A stretch of 64,000 bases of DNA from Kwoniella bestiolae CBS 10118 (GCF_000512585.2 NC_089241.1:4110001-4174000); one strand, 5' to 3'; shown: positions 33,773 through 46,132, numbered from the stretch's first letter. Notes: generated by a model not told the origin, from the sequence alone. Program-made: numbers and translations.

Positions 33773-34414
33773 ATGCCCGCTGAATACACTCTTACCAAGG
33801 ACGCTCCTGCTCCTCTTCCCGGAATCGTGAGTTTTCTCTATTGCCTGCCTGATGCTGGGAAGAAACTCGCTTACTGATCTAAACTCTGTAGTACTCCCAA
33901 GCTGTTCGAGCTGGTAACTACGTATACACCTCCGGCTCAGTAGGTATGACCAAGGAAGGTCAGATGGTAGAGGGTACCGTGAGTACAGCTTATCTGTGAA
34001 GCACGTCGGGTCTGATAGAAGCTGATATTGGTCACTATCAGGTCCAAGATAGAACCAGACAAGTGATACAAGTGAGCCTGCTAAATTGTTTGGGTAGAAA
34101 CTCTATTTTCAGAAGCTGACAACATCCTGATGCAGAACCTCGACGCCGTCCTCAAAGGATCAGGTATGTCCCTCAAGAACGTCGTCAAGGCGAACATCTA
34201 TCTCTCAAACCTCTCTAGAGACTTTGGTTCTGTCAATGAGGTAAGCTAGCATTGCGGCTGTAGATAGACCGAAAGCTTACTTGTTGTGGTACTCATACAG
34301 GTCTGGAAAGAACTCATGCCTGAACCCAAACCCGCTAGAACCTGTGTGGGAGTAGCTGAACTTCCTGCTGGAGGTACTGATGTGGAGATTGAGTTTGTTG
34401 CTTACGATGGTTAG
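33773..34414 (+). CDS. RidA/YjgF/UK114-family protein (Mmf1/Hmf1-like)
   Basis: Five exons (33773-33826, 33892-33978, 34042-34071, 34136-34240, 34301-34414) give 129 residues, the usual length for the family. RidA proteins are trimeric and hydrolyse reactive enamine/imine intermediates released by PLP enzymes. Conserved stretches are APAPLPGIYSQAVRAGNYVY, SGSVGMTKEGQMVEGTVQDR, NLDAVLKGSGMSLKNVVKAN, and the active-site arginine in KPARTCVGVAELPAGG followed by VEIEFVAY. No N-terminal presequence is present, so this is the cytosolic/nuclear Hmf1-like form rather than mitochondrial Mmf1; that is an inference. The third exon is 30 nt. Confidence 0.95.
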
Positions 34415-34864
34415 ATGGGAGAAGTCACCATACATATAGAGAAGTATGCATCCATAGACTCATTCGTACCCTGCATACATAGCAGGTATGTTGTAAGCAT
34501 GACTTACACCTAATTACTCCTTTCAGACGGTTGTCAATCGGGGGCACTCATGTCGACTCTCAGCGTCTTCGCACCGGCTTGCATCATATCTCTTACGAGT
34601 TCGATTACCTATTTGGACCTCGCTCATCCCTAGTGCAATTTCACAGCATAGGAGAACAATACAAGAAGGCCTTACAATTGTTGACCTGATACTTGAAGCG
34701 CTGAACGATGTGTGCACGAGCTGCGATAAACGATACATGTTATGACCTATATTATATGGCTACTGAAACTTCTTCCTGACTACTTATATTTACTCGTTCA
34801 AATTGTCCATCGATTCAGCTCCTTTGGAGCACCTTGTCCTATCTTCCATCTGGTACTCAAATGC
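34415..34864. other. Convergent intergenic region, RidA / ferritin-like
   Basis: 450 nt of 3' flanks; no exon is supported. Confidence 0.6.
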
Positions 34865-35933
34865 TTAACCAGCGAAAGCGGGGTTTTCGGTCCAAGCGTC
34901 AAATGGGAAGTTGAGGATAGCAGGTCCAGCAACGATGTTATCGGTGGTAACTCCCTTGGGGTCAGAGGAGGTAGAGACGAGAGCGTACACTACACCTTGC
35001 AATTCCGAGGGGATGGTGGCACTGTCGTTCTCGTCAAGTTGGACAGCTCTGGCACCGAGACCCTCGTAGAAGATGACGTAGTTGGTAGCGGAGTGAGAGT
35101 CGTCGAAGGTGAAGCTAGCTGATGATCCTGGAGCGTATCCCTCACCAATGGTCAAGGTGGGGTAAGCCTTGACAGGGAGGGCAGCGTTGGAGTCAGGGCA
35201 AGAAGTGATGAATGCCGAGGCGAGAGTGTAGACCATGTTGAGGTCGAGGGGAGTATCGTAAGCTGATCCCCAAGGGTTGGAACCTCCCACGGCGGATGAT
35301 TCCCAGGCTTGGTGTCTAGCCTCGGTGGAGAGGATGACAGCAGCGACGGTCAGGTAATCTTTGCTGGTGATGTATTGGGCGGCTCCGGCGTAGGCGGATA
35401 CTCCGACGTTCTCGAGGAGGGTGGCGAGGCCTACGAACGACTTGACATCGGTGTAGGGGCTATCGACATGGGTATGTCAGCTACTCATGATGATGTGGGG
35501 TAAGGCAGTGAGAAAGAGGCACACTCACAAGTTATAGGTACACTCAGCGACAGAATCGTTACCCAAAGCGGTGGAGAGCAAAGAGACGTGGTCGGACTCG
35601 TGTCCTGCGATCTGACTGAGTCTACCTCTGACCCAGTTGGGGTATCCGGCAGCTTCGAAAGCGGCTTCGTCGAATTGAGAGAGAGCATCGGCGCTAGGTA
35701 GGAGAACAAATCACGATCAGTAAGTACACCGAGAAGCAGTGCATGAGATGAGGAACTCACTAGAATCGCTTCTCCAAGTTCTCCAAGGTCAAAGCGTACT
35801 GCAAGACCTGAGTATCAGTGGGGCCGTCAGCTCGTCGGTGAAGAGCGTTCTTGAATTCGGCGTATGCTGAGGGCACGGCCGAGACGGAGGCGGCACCGAG
35901 GGCGGCGATAGCAGCGATGGAAGCGGATTTCAT
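34865..35933 (-). CDS. Secreted ferritin-like (Rds1-type) protein
   Basis: Three exons (35933-35761, 35693-35529, 35459-34865) give 310 residues. A signal peptide (MKSASIAAIAALGAASVSA) precedes a ferritin-like four-helix domain: DTQVLQYALTLENLEKRFY, IAGHESDHVSLLSTALG, LLENVGVSAYAGAAQYI, VILSTEARHQAWE. The spaced Glu and ExxH/ExnH residues are the expected di-iron ligands. Homologues such as S. pombe Rds1 are induced by nutrient and stress signals; their chemistry is not settled. The C-terminal 110 residues (after PTLTIGEGYAPGS) are beta-rich by appearance and may be a separate wall-facing domain. A TATA box about 100 nt upstream suggests a regulated promoter. Confidence 0.9.
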
Positions 35934-37621
35934 CTTGATTGATTGGTTGAAGTGGAGCTGTTGAAGTCTGAAGCAAAAATGATGATTTGATGAAGAAGAG
36001 GGATCGATAAGATAGATCCGATCGGTCTTTATATATACATTCTCAAGTGGATACTGGGATTCAAGATCTTGCGAACATTATCTTACATCGCACGCCACTG
36101 ACATCGTACGATACGACCTGACCTCCTCATGCTCGACCAAAGAAGCTAAATTAAAAGTTATCAGATAGAATGAGTCGTACGATGACAACCATGGTAACTC
36201 GAAGAAGTAAGAATAGAATGAAGTGCCCATAGCATTCACCGGCTTGAAAGGGTAGATGGGTAATAACCGCTGGTAGATTAAGTCACTTGGTCTCTCCTCT
36301 GTTTAATCTATTTTGAGATCTGTACGTATCGAGCAGGGGGGAGAACGAGAGGATTGAACGAGGGTGTGTGGTAAGGTGTCATCGAAGTTTCTTAAAGTGG
36401 TTAACCCTCCCGTTTCCCGGATGATCCGGTGATAAGCTACGTCAACGGGAAGGATGACTAACCTAATAGGGTGAAGGGTTATACTGTAACTGAAGAAGAC
36501 AAGTGAAGACTCTGAAGGTCGTCATTATCCAGCGATCGGGGGGGGAATCTGAGACAATGCTTCCGGCGAGGAGACAGGTGCCCCGTGAACTGATAAAAAT
36601 ACTGGTTCCGCGATAATGGTTAAGGGGTAAGATGGGAGGGGGTTACGAGTATCGTTTCGAAATGAACTAAATTAAAAAGGTCTTTCTTTGATAAAAGAGG
36701 TTTATGAGGGGTCCCGGGTGAGAGCTGTACCAAAATATTGGAATTGCGATTCGCGATTCGGGTATGGTGTCCTGCATATCGATGCGGGACACAGAGTTAC
36801 GTTATTTTCACTCTCATCTGAACCAATTCGTCTACTTCTATTGTGGGATTAATTGCCAATCTCCAGCAAAGACTAATGCATCATCACCACCATCGTTGGT
36901 ATCATTCATGCATACGCCATTCGAAAATGACACTTATACTCTACGTCAAGGTACTCACCACGATAGTCTTGGTCTATGCCGAGCATTGTGCCGAGTGGCG
37001 TTTTTTCAGAACATTACACCGGGACGATCGAGGTGGTCTTACGGCATGATTGTCATACTGATACTAACCACATGCGTCTCATATCCGCAGGCAGGAAGTG
37101 CCCGATCGGGAAGAGCAGGTCACGCCATACATGTAACCATGCGTACAGTAAACTGCTGTGAGCTTGCATGTAGGTAAGTGTGGCGGTCCGTGAGTGTAGC
37201 CGGTACAGTAGACATGTTGAAGCGAAGGGTATGCTCGTATCCTCGTATGCCTATTTGTTTCCGCTGATACTGGAGTCAGTCCATCTCTCGTGGCTCCATC
37301 ATGGCCATCATATACACTGATGTGCATCTCTACGATCATTCTGGTACAGTACAGAAGCTGATTCCATGCATGCCTCAAGTTCCTATCGTTCAAATTGGAA
37401 TCTTGTAGTCTCACCTAGCTGGCACGCTAACCCCGTCACAAGCCGAAGTACGATACGGTCTCCTTTCCTTTCTTCTGACATTGATAGCCTACATAACATA
37501 GATGAAAGCAGGATTCCTGTAAAGCACATCCCAACATTAGCCAAGCTCTCCTTTGCCGTTTCAGAGGTCACTGGTGATTTCGATTACTCACTCGAAATCA
37601 GTCATATCGTGAAAACCATTC
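35934..37621. other. 1.7-kb upstream region of the ferritin-like gene
   Basis: No exon is supported. For the minus-strand gene it holds a TATA box at 36028-36038 and, further up, several AGGGG/CCCCT pentamers (for example near 36480, 36580, 36625 and 36708), which are stress-response-element-like but common by chance in such DNA. The distal end abuts a decayed permease. Confidence 0.5.
36028..36038 (-). promoter_or_regulatory. TATA box of the ferritin-like gene
   Basis: On the minus strand TATATATAAA lies about 100 nt before the ATG at 35933, a usual fungal distance. Confidence 0.6.
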
Positions 37622-39090
37622 TCATATTACCTCGGCCTCATCCGATCCATGATCTTTCATATACTCCGTCAATTCCTTCTTGTACCTCTCAGCCTCGGGG
37701 ATAGGCATGATTGACATATCCTTCAATTCCGCCGGCAAGCCCGTCGCAGCTCTGTTGGCAGCTTGTTTCCTGCTCAGGTGGGCCAGGTAGATTCGCATAG
37801 CGCCCTGTGCAGTACTATGGGGCTTCTCTTTTTAAGAAGACTATACATTTCGAGATGTACAATGAGCCAGGTATCAATAACATGTGGTTTGAGAGGTGGA
37901 AGTACATACCCTGTGGGCCAATAATGTTACCTGTACATTGGAAGACAAACATCGTTGAGAAAGTAACCACTCGCTTGGTCGTTCCTGCTGCGCTAAGATT
38001 CGCCCAAGAGTATAAAAGGGGTTCTAATTCCGGTATTGCCTATCAGCTAGATCTCTCAATGAAGATCCAGGGATGTGGTCGACTTACGAATGCCGGACAA
38101 AATATAGGCAATGTAGAAAGAAGCCATCAACCCAGCTGTATTATCCCGTGCCAACCTACATATGGCAGTGACCCCAGCGATAGGAGCGAGAGTGATGATG
38201 AGAATGACAATCCATCTGGCCTTGAAGCGATTGGTGGACCAGATACCGATCCATAGCGTCAAGATACCGATCACTCCTGTAGGTATGTGCATGAGCGTGG
38301 TCTATTGTCTCACCCGTCATCAACTCCCGTTTGGTTTGCAGGGCTGAGGCAAGCAAGCCTCAGGGGCTGCGAGGCAGAGGAGGGAGCGAGAGATGAGTTT
38401 GGTTTCACACGCAGACCCACCTGGAACGTATAAGAGATACCACAGGCTGATAAATACGAAAGAAGGTAGGATGGTAGCTTCGAATGCGCCCAGGAGAATT
38501 GTAGCAACATGAGTCCGGCGAAATCCTTGGCAGCCGCGCTGCAGATGGTGACGATGGACCATGAGATGAAGTTGAACATAACCCAGTACTTGACTGTGTG
38601 GTGTGCAATTGATCGTCAGGGAATTTCCCTATACGCACGAGGAGGGAGCTTACCTGGGAATACCACCAGAGCATAATTTGAGAGCGATTGACAGACAAGC
38701 TGGGAGATATATCTGGAAATCACAAACCAAAATAAACTACCTGAATAATTACATAGCGATGGACATTTGCTCACACGATAGAGATGAGCCTGCGTATAGG
38801 TCATTCAAGATATCAGCAATGCAGTTGCAACTTCACATTACAGATATATTAGACGTACTAAATATATTTGACAACCTTCAAGACCAGTTGATTCTCTGAG
38901 AGCGAAAACCGCACCCTGGGCTACCACGCCTTTATCAAGTTGCTGGATGCAGTATACCTAACAGAAGAAATGAATCGTCAGGGCGAATACAGTATCACAG
39001 CTCCAGTGCTAACGCCATACTCTCGCCTCCTCTTTTTGATGTAGGTGAGGCATGGAAGGCAAGATTGGTGTCAGATCCCACTCACAATGC
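37622..39090 (-). pseudogene. Decayed MFS permease of the Dal5/allantoate type
   Basis: Minus-strand fragments line up in order with an anion:cation symporter of the Dal5 group. From the N-terminus: VYCIQQLDKGVVAQGAVFAL (helix 1 region); GSLFWF; SWSIVTICSAAAKDFAGLML; LGAFEATILPSFVFISLWY; GVIGILTLWIGIWSTNRF; ASFYIAYILSG; GTTKRVVTFSTMFVFQCTGN; KREAP; and a C-terminal tail AMRIYLAHLSRKQAANRA. The reading frame is broken: one nucleotide is missing between LLQF and LGAFEA (near 38500); an in-frame TAG follows KREAP (near 37823); and about 20 residues of a transmembrane helix are absent before AMRIYL, with a frame change. Some intron borders are still recognisable, so loss looks fairly recent. Outer boundaries are approximate. 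A sequencing error could explain one defect but not all three. Confidence 0.72.
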
Positions 39091-40234
39091 ACATAGTGGT
39101 AAGATCATCTAGTACTTACAGGGTACTCTATCAACTCTCAGAGCCGTTGATATATGTCCTAAACACTGCTTGAGCTCCCTCTATTCCCCTTGACCAGAGC
39201 TCGGGCTTGAACAGAGTGGACGCCCATCTTTCCCCCACCGGGATCCATCCGTCCATAATGGACGATTGAGAAGGAGACAAAGATGCATGTCGAGGCACGA
39301 GCCTGACGACACAAGGCCACAAGCGATGAGACAGGTAAGCAGAGAGCTAATAGTAAGTCGGAGCTGAGCGAGGTCTTTCGAGTTTCTTTCTCTCAAACAG
39401 GACCTAAGCATGTGATCAGATACAGTCATGCCTAACAGAAGAGGGATGAAAGCAGTGTGTGAAGTGGAACCTATAGTCTATTTCTGGAACCGTGCCAAGA
39501 CGGTGCGCAGCATGATCGGTAGGATCTTCATTTTAGGTGGATCCTCTTGGGTAGGTTTGGGTTTATGGATATTCCACTTAGCCTGATCATGACGAGAGAA
39601 GTGACTGCAGTATATGCTAGGTCGATCATCGAACCGTAAGAAAACACTGGTCGGAAGAAGATGAATGTTTCTTCGTCAGATATCCACCCGAAGTAAGCTA
39701 AATTTAGCTTCGTCCTTATTGACTGCAGGTGTATCTAGTACTTGCTCGGGTCGATGATTTGGCGATGGCGGTTCATTCAATGTCTGCCAGGTCAGATGCC
39801 CTATAATATGATAACTGCAGTGATGGATGAACCTCATGGACATGCTATCATCGCGACAGGCGGTCAAAACCACTCGCACAGAGCAGGATGATGATCCTGA
39901 GCTTGATTCAACCCATCATTGTGCTGTCCCAAACATCACCAGCACAACGTCCACCTTGCAATCAAGCTCGCAATAGTATGACTCCAAGATCATAGTGCTA
40001 TTTACAAATTATAGGAATCGAAAATAAGACTACCAAGCATCCATCCAACAAATGTATTTTACAACGTACATCATGGCACACCGCTGATGCCAGATGATAT
40101 GTTTGATTCCTGACCTCACGCAAAGAGCAAATACCCTATATGCCGTGACCATCAGAGATCCCAATAATGTCCTATATTTAAGATTTCCCAAATATCTAAA
40201 GACCACTCCGTAAAACTACTCAGTCTCCCTCTGA
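39091..40234. other. Gene-free region between permease relic and MFS transporter
   Basis: No exon is supported. The first few hundred bases may hold the lost N-terminus and promoter of the relic; I could not align them. The remainder is the 3' flank of the transporter gene. Confidence 0.5.
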
Positions 40235-42010
40235 TTAAGCAGTCGTGGAGACCTCCTCCGCGAGACCCGATCCATCCATACTTTCACTTCCATTTCCCAG
40301 TTGCCCGACCTTATCTCTTCCATGCCTTCCAGTCCCCCAAAAGCCAAGACACAGGGGCAAAGGCGCCACAACACAGCAAAGTACCGCCTGAAGTACCAGA
40401 CTCCTGTACATCGACTTATCAGGTTGACCGCTCTTGTGCCCCTTCAGCGCAGTCATCGACACAAGCAGGATCCCACCCATGAGTTGACTGATCGCCCAGC
40501 AGATCGTCGACGAAACTTCTGGTCCGATGGGGTACGTCGTATCAGCCAGCATCTCGAGAGCTAATGGCAAAAGAATAAAACTTGTCGATCCGATCAGAGC
40601 AGATATTATAGCGATCCCCACGAGTTTCCTGGTAGATGGTAAGAAGATGAACAGGAGGTACATGATTGAAATAACCACCACGCAGATCTTGATTACGATT
40701 AGTTTGATACCATGTTTCCGGTCTAGGATGGGCGAGACCACTGCGGCGGCTAGGAGACCAACGACAATCATGATTGCTCCGTCTATACCTGCTTGATCTT
40801 CTGTGAAGCCGTAGGGTGACATTATCTGGTTGAGGAGCGAGGAAGTAGCGTTGAAGGATGCTACGTAGATTATAAATGGCCATGCGATGAGGTGGAAAGA
40901 CAGGTTGGAGAATAGAGATTTGAGCGTTTTGAGATCTATTTTGGTGTCGTTGAAAGGGGTCGTGGTGGGTGGAAGAGGGGGAGACAAGGGTAGGAAGATG
41001 GATGGAATGGATATCACTGTGGTCTGAATGGAGTATGGTAGATTAGCTATTGTGACACACTGAGGGTAATGGGTATTAGGGGAGTGAATGATGATAGAAC
41101 TCACTATGATAGCTACATACAACACCATATCCGGTACCTTCTCAGGTTCAGTAGCGATGAATGGGCCTATGAGTTGACCCAGCTACAGCAATATTAATGA
41201 TGTCAGCTAATATGACAACTAGACCATCATCCAGTCACCCAAAATGACTACTCCGTTTCTTGCATACAGACGAATTGCCATAATCAATAAACAAGACCCC
41301 AGACTCACAGCACCTCCAAGGGGATTACACAAACTAGCCAGCGCCGTCGCCGTGATCCTCTCCTTGTCTCCGAACCATTGATGTGATAATCGGGTCGGAG
41401 CAGAAAGCACGAACGGCTGAGCGAACCCAATGATAATCTGACCAAGTAATACCACCCCAAATCCACGATGATTCGTATCTGTGTGGGGTAATTTTGATCC
41501 CAAAAACCTCAGCCAGCTTCCCAATATCAACAGTCCCGAGGCAACAACCATAGCCATCTTCGTACTTCTGTTCAATACCCACAATACCACCGGTGAAGCC
41601 ACCACGAAAGCAAATAGGAATCCGGTAGATAGCCAGTTGATCGTTGATTCCGATACGTTATAGAATGTCGACGAAGTACCGGATACGGAGGAGAATGTGA
41701 GCCAACACCATGAAACTATGATGTTCAATAGTGAGAGTTCGAGCAGGACGAGATACCGTCGTTTGTACAGCCTTGTTTGTGTTGGAGGTGTAGTATCGGG
41801 GTTGAGAGGGTTTGGGTGTAAGGCGAGGAGGGGTAATTCATGTCCTGGGATGGGTGTTTCATTGTGAGGATCGATATGAAGATCTTTCTTGGATGTTGGA
41901 GAATGCTCTTGCGAGGGTGTATGTTCCAATAGGTTGGTATGGCTCGTGGTGATTTCTGATAGCGGTTCGGTCGCCAAATGTGAGGGAGCGATACCCTCGT
42001 CAGATGGCAT
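40235..42010 (-). CDS. MFS transporter of the FLVCR/SLC49 type
   Basis: Three exons (42010-41309, 41182-41105, 41059-40235) give 534 residues. A polar cytosolic N-terminus of about 85 residues is followed by a 12-helix MFS fold. The SLC49-like pattern is YKRRYLVLLELSLLNIIVSW, FYNVSESTINWLSTGFLFAF, LLGQIIIGFAQPFVLSAPTR with SHQWFGDKERITATALASL and NPLGGALGQLIGPF. Relatives in animals (FLVCR1/2, DIRC2) move heme, choline or related solutes; the fungal substrate is unknown. The second intron is 45 nt, divisible by three and free of stops, so its retention would add 15 residues without a frameshift. The C-terminal tail is polar (GNGSESMDGSGLAEE). No defects are seen, unlike the neighbouring relic. 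Confidence 0.85.
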
Positions 42011-42385
42011 GATGGGAGGGTCGGTTCACGATTCACGCGACGGGAGCTGCTCTCTGGTAGAGCTGTACTCTTGAGACTGGGTGTTGTATGAGATGTAAAT
42101 GAAGCATGTAGAGTGACTAGACGGTGAGCATAAGATGGAAAGCAAATGACCATGATCATCTTTTTGTTTACAACTATTCAGCTTAGCTTGATTTGGTGTT
42201 ACTTGTATACTCGAGTACCCTGAAAGTAGATCGCAAATCACGTGGACCACAACATAATCAATCAAACATACATCTATGCTTTGTACAAACATGCATACCT
42301 TACTCTGAACAATCATACCACTACCACTACCACAGAACTGTATATCACAGGTCGAACAACATATTACACAGCACTGAAGCCCCCC
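42011..42385. other. Promoter of the MFS transporter / 3' end of regulator gene
   Basis: 375 nt between tandem minus-strand genes. A CACTACCACTACCAC run lies near 42320. No exon is supported. Confidence 0.55.
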
Positions 42386-45300
42386 TCACAACTTCCTCTT
42401 CTTCCTCTTAGCCCCACCACCAAATTCCATCTGCTTAATCTCCAAAATCTTCGCAGCGTCAAACTCTTTCCCCAACCATCTGACCAGTATCAAAGGTTTC
42501 GGTTGGTCCTCCTCCGTATCAGTCTGAGTGAGTGGTAATGCTCGGTGGATATCCGGATGAAGACCGACTATATAACCATACCCATCAGCGATCAGTCAGA
42601 CGACACGATGAGGGAGACAAACGTACCAGGCCTAGCACGTATAGATTCGATGAACTCGGGATGTCTAGTGAGGTACTCCTCGACATGTACGAAAGATCTT
42701 TTCCTTATTAGGATATCCGCGAATCGTTCTCTGACTAGTGGGATGTATCCCTATGATTGAACCCATCAATGTCAGCTCGAGAATCCGCCAAGAAGTCAAC
42801 AATGACTGGGGAAGTAATGACAGAATAGATGGTAGAAGTTAGACTCACCCCTGAAACAGTCCAGAGATGTTGACATGGAGGTAACAGCTCCGGTTGTTTA
42901 CCTTCCCTCTTAGCTTGTTCGGTACGTTCCGCATTGATCTCTTGCTGCAACGATTGTACTTTGGTTATCATCTCTCCTACGGATAGAGCTGTCGAATCTT
43001 CTCCATCTGCCCCTTCGAACGGGATGAACGTGGATATGAGGAGTGAGCCGTCTAAGGATCACACCAAAGTCAACATCAGCCTTACATGCCCGGCCTGCTC
43101 ACGCTATTCATACTCACTCTGCAGATTCCATTCTCCACCCCACATGCCTATCAACTCTGATCCAGGGGGTATAACAACGTTTGCTGAACAAGTCATACTG
43201 TCAGCTGTAATCCCTTCTATCCATATGTGGAACAGCCAGCACAACTCACTCCTCTTCACATTGGCCAACACAGTACTCAAATCATCATCGTTATCCTCAT
43301 TTTTTGACCATTCCTCCTCCAGATCGACCGTACGCACACTTCGACGGGGTTTGGAGTGTGCCCACTGGACATTGACGAGAGTCAGTTGGATTTATTTAAC
43401 GCTACTTCATCATACCAAAAAGGGCCATGGACAGTGAGATCAAGCATGAGCATAAACTCACAATGAGCGATAACAACCTCCTGAATTTGTTCGGATCCAG
43501 CCCATCCGCTTTGATCATCGCCTCTCTACTTGGCCAATTCCTAGTGATTATATCATCTACGTCTCCAAAATCTCTCAGAGGATTACTCAGTCCAGGTGGA
43601 AGATCGACCCTATTCAACACAAAGGTCAGCACGACTATGCTAGACACTGTCTACTTAAGGGATAGACAGGACCCACTCCAACATCTCAGGAACGGCTAGC
43701 CTAGCCAGAGTTTTCTCGTTCCATAATGCCTTGCAACGCGTCAAGACCTCCTTGATTTGTTCGGGAGTGAAATCGGTTGGTGTAACATGGACTCCAAGTT
43801 CTCGTACGCGGTCGCCAAGCCTATTTGCGTTCTGGTCAGTTTTTCCTGTTTTTCAGACCATTGTGCATTCAATGCGGCGACAGCAGTTTGAAGTATGATG
43901 CGTTATTGTACTCACCTGGTATGGTTCAGACTGCAAGTCTTCCTACCAGGATGGAAAACCTGTTTCATCCTCCATTTACCTATCCCTACTCTTGGTCCAC
44001 CTCCTCCACCGCACTAGCAACCAGCAGCAGATCAGCAAATATAAGCAATCTCTGCGAATTTGGGAGGTTACTTTCACGCAGAATGGAAGGAAAAGCCACT
44101 CACATCGGTACATCTCTGATACTTGGAATCACACTCCCCACAAACAATCTCTGTCATCCCACTGATCGTCTCCTGCTCTCTCCCCGATCCACCCAGGACC
44201 TGTCCAGAAGCGATAATCCTCTGACAAACATCACACCATTGTTTCCTCTCCCTCGCCTTCATCTCCTCATCGTCAATCTCCATCTGCACCCGTATCCGCT
44301 TCCTGGTTTCCACAGTACCTATACCGGTGTTCGTACTGCTCGAATCGGAGATGGTGGAAGGTTGGTTGATCGGGACACATCCCGTGCAATTCAACTGGAT
44401 GAGGATAGGGTCAGGCATGGTGGATTTGGGCGAACGGATCATTATTCTTGCTATGTTCTTCTTGCAGACCTGACAGCTGGATGTATGTTCGACAACGAGT
44501 TTCTTCTCTGTTCCTCGTCGGGTCTTCTTACTTGGCGGTTGTAGTTGAGCAGGCGAATGTTTCTCTGCCGAGGCACTTCGTCGGCGAGGGAATGATTGGG
44601 GGTGTGATTGCGATTGCGAAGCGATATTTGTTGTATCGGGGACGGGTGGGAAAGCGGAATGTTGCGCGAAGATAGTGTTCGTATTTGCATGATCCAGCGA
44701 GAATTGTAGATTCCCATTATTCTCACCATTAGAGGTGGAAGAATAGTCGGTGGTAGGTGCCAAAGGTAATGTATCAGGTAACGGATGATCTCCTAAATCT
44801 GGTAACCACGATAGGAAATTATCCATATTCTCAGTCGAAAGCATCGCTTCGAGGTCGAAAGGGGACATGGCGGGTGGTGGGACGCTGAACAAACCATGTG
44901 AAGTGGAGGAAGAAGATTGTTGAGGGTGTAACGAGAATCGTCCAACATCATTGTGATTTCCATTCGAAGATCCACCACCTACTCCAGGTCCCATCAAATG
45001 CTGATTCCCAACACTGGCATTCCCATCGTTGTTCCCATTCCCACTAGTACCGTCCTTAGCAGCGGCACCAGCTTTCAACCTCATGATCTCCAGCTCTGCC
45101 TCCTTCTCCTTCTTCCTAGCTTCGGCGATTTGTAATTCCAATGTCCTAGTTTTAAGCTTTATCAATTCCGTCCAAAGCACATGTCGAGTGGGATCTTCAG
45201 CTCGAGTAGGCATCTCAGATAAGAACGCTGAGATGGAATCTGAGTTCTCTCCTCCTCCTGGCTGCTGAGTGATTTGTGGATCTGACTGATAAGCTTGGCT

Positions 45301-45806
45301 TAGGTGGTTGTTATTATTACTTGCCATGGTTGATGATTCTGCTTGACCATGTTGACTCATACTTGTTCCACTTCCGCTTGATTGATTGCCTTCTTCACCT
45401 ACTACTCCCCATGACCACTTGTTCCCAGGAATAGGGAAGAACCCAGCTCTATAGTCTTTCCCCTCAGCATCTTCCCCGGTGAGATGTGCTGGCCGCTGAT
45501 GCCTTTCTATCTCTGCTTGAGTCAAACCGTGAGCGATGATAGGTGGTTGGGGTTGTTGTGGGTTAGTCTGGCCATCCACACCTGCAGGTCTCGAGCCTTG
45601 AACGGGGAAGATAGATGTGGGGAGGGGATAGTACTGCCCATTGCGATTTGAAGGTCCGCCCTGCAATCATTCGAACATCATGTTGGTCACTGCACGTTGA
45701 TCCGCTCATTTGTATTATATGACCATGATCAGTGAAAGTGAAGGAAGGAGGAACTCACATTGGTTCCTGCACCTGCACCTGAGCTCGATCCTTGTAAGGA
45801 TTGCAT
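42386..45806 (-). CDS. Large Cys-rich putative zinc-binding regulator, conserved fungal family
   Basis: Ten exons (45806-45759, 45660-44104, 44013-43916, 43820-43668, 43609-43462, 43364-43250, 43183-43118, 43051-42849, 42750-42627, 42567-42386) give 897 residues. The N-terminal half is Gln/Asn/Ser-rich with a coiled coil (about 179-215) and an acidic-hydrophobic patch (NFLSWLPDLGDHPLP, about 295) of activation-domain style. A basic KKTRRGTEKK (about 394) precedes paired cysteines: CQVC, CTGC, CDVC, CGEC and CTDCGGGGG (about 412-540), then GRKTCSLNH. This looks like treble-clef or ribbon zinc sites. The C-terminal 300 residues form a separate, probably folded domain (FRRLL...WAHSKPRRSVRTVDLEEEW, IGMWGGEWNLQNGSLLISTF). 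I recognise it as a conserved fungal protein but cannot name a function. The donor after EWVL (GTCTAT) is atypical and is the weakest join. Confidence 0.75.
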
Positions 45807-46132
45807 ACTCTGGATCTGGTTGTGAGGGGGCTATATGCTTTGGATCATGATGATATTTTACGAAAAGTGTACCATGAAGATGGAATGTCAAAAGAGATGA
45901 TCATGATGATGAGGGTTTTGTTTTATCCCCACCAAAATAAAGTACGCTCGGTTACTTCCGAACACCAATGATGATCCACTCGTCATCCATAACCTATCCA
46001 TCATCATCCTCCATCATCATCATCATCCATCATCATCATCCATGCATCCATTCATTCTTACTAGAACAAAATCATAACAGCACATGGCGCATAGTGCAAC
46101 GACAACGACCAACGACGACAGCTAATGATGGT
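45807..46132. promoter_or_regulatory. Divergent promoter, regulator / GPI15
   Basis: 326 nt between the chosen starts. It contains a CATCAT/CCATCAT microsatellite at about 45995-46045 and an upstream in-frame ATG for GPI15 at 45968. Confidence 0.55.
45995..46045 (+). repeat. (ATC)n microsatellite
   Basis: Imperfect CAT/CCATCATCAT repeats just upstream of GPI15. In the upstream reading frame they would encode runs of I and H, which argues that the true start is downstream. Confidence 0.8.

Noticed and set aside
42386..43968. A separate short gene starting MKQVFHPGRKTC
   Set aside because: A GTGAGT donor after YQRCTD and a CTAG acceptor before CGGGGGPRVG join it in phase to the upstream Cys-rich exon, giving one 897-residue protein.
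45968..46132. Upstream ATG for GPI15 giving an extra 55 residues
   Set aside because: The extension is encoded by an ATC microsatellite and is not typical of PIG-H proteins; kept only as an alternative start.
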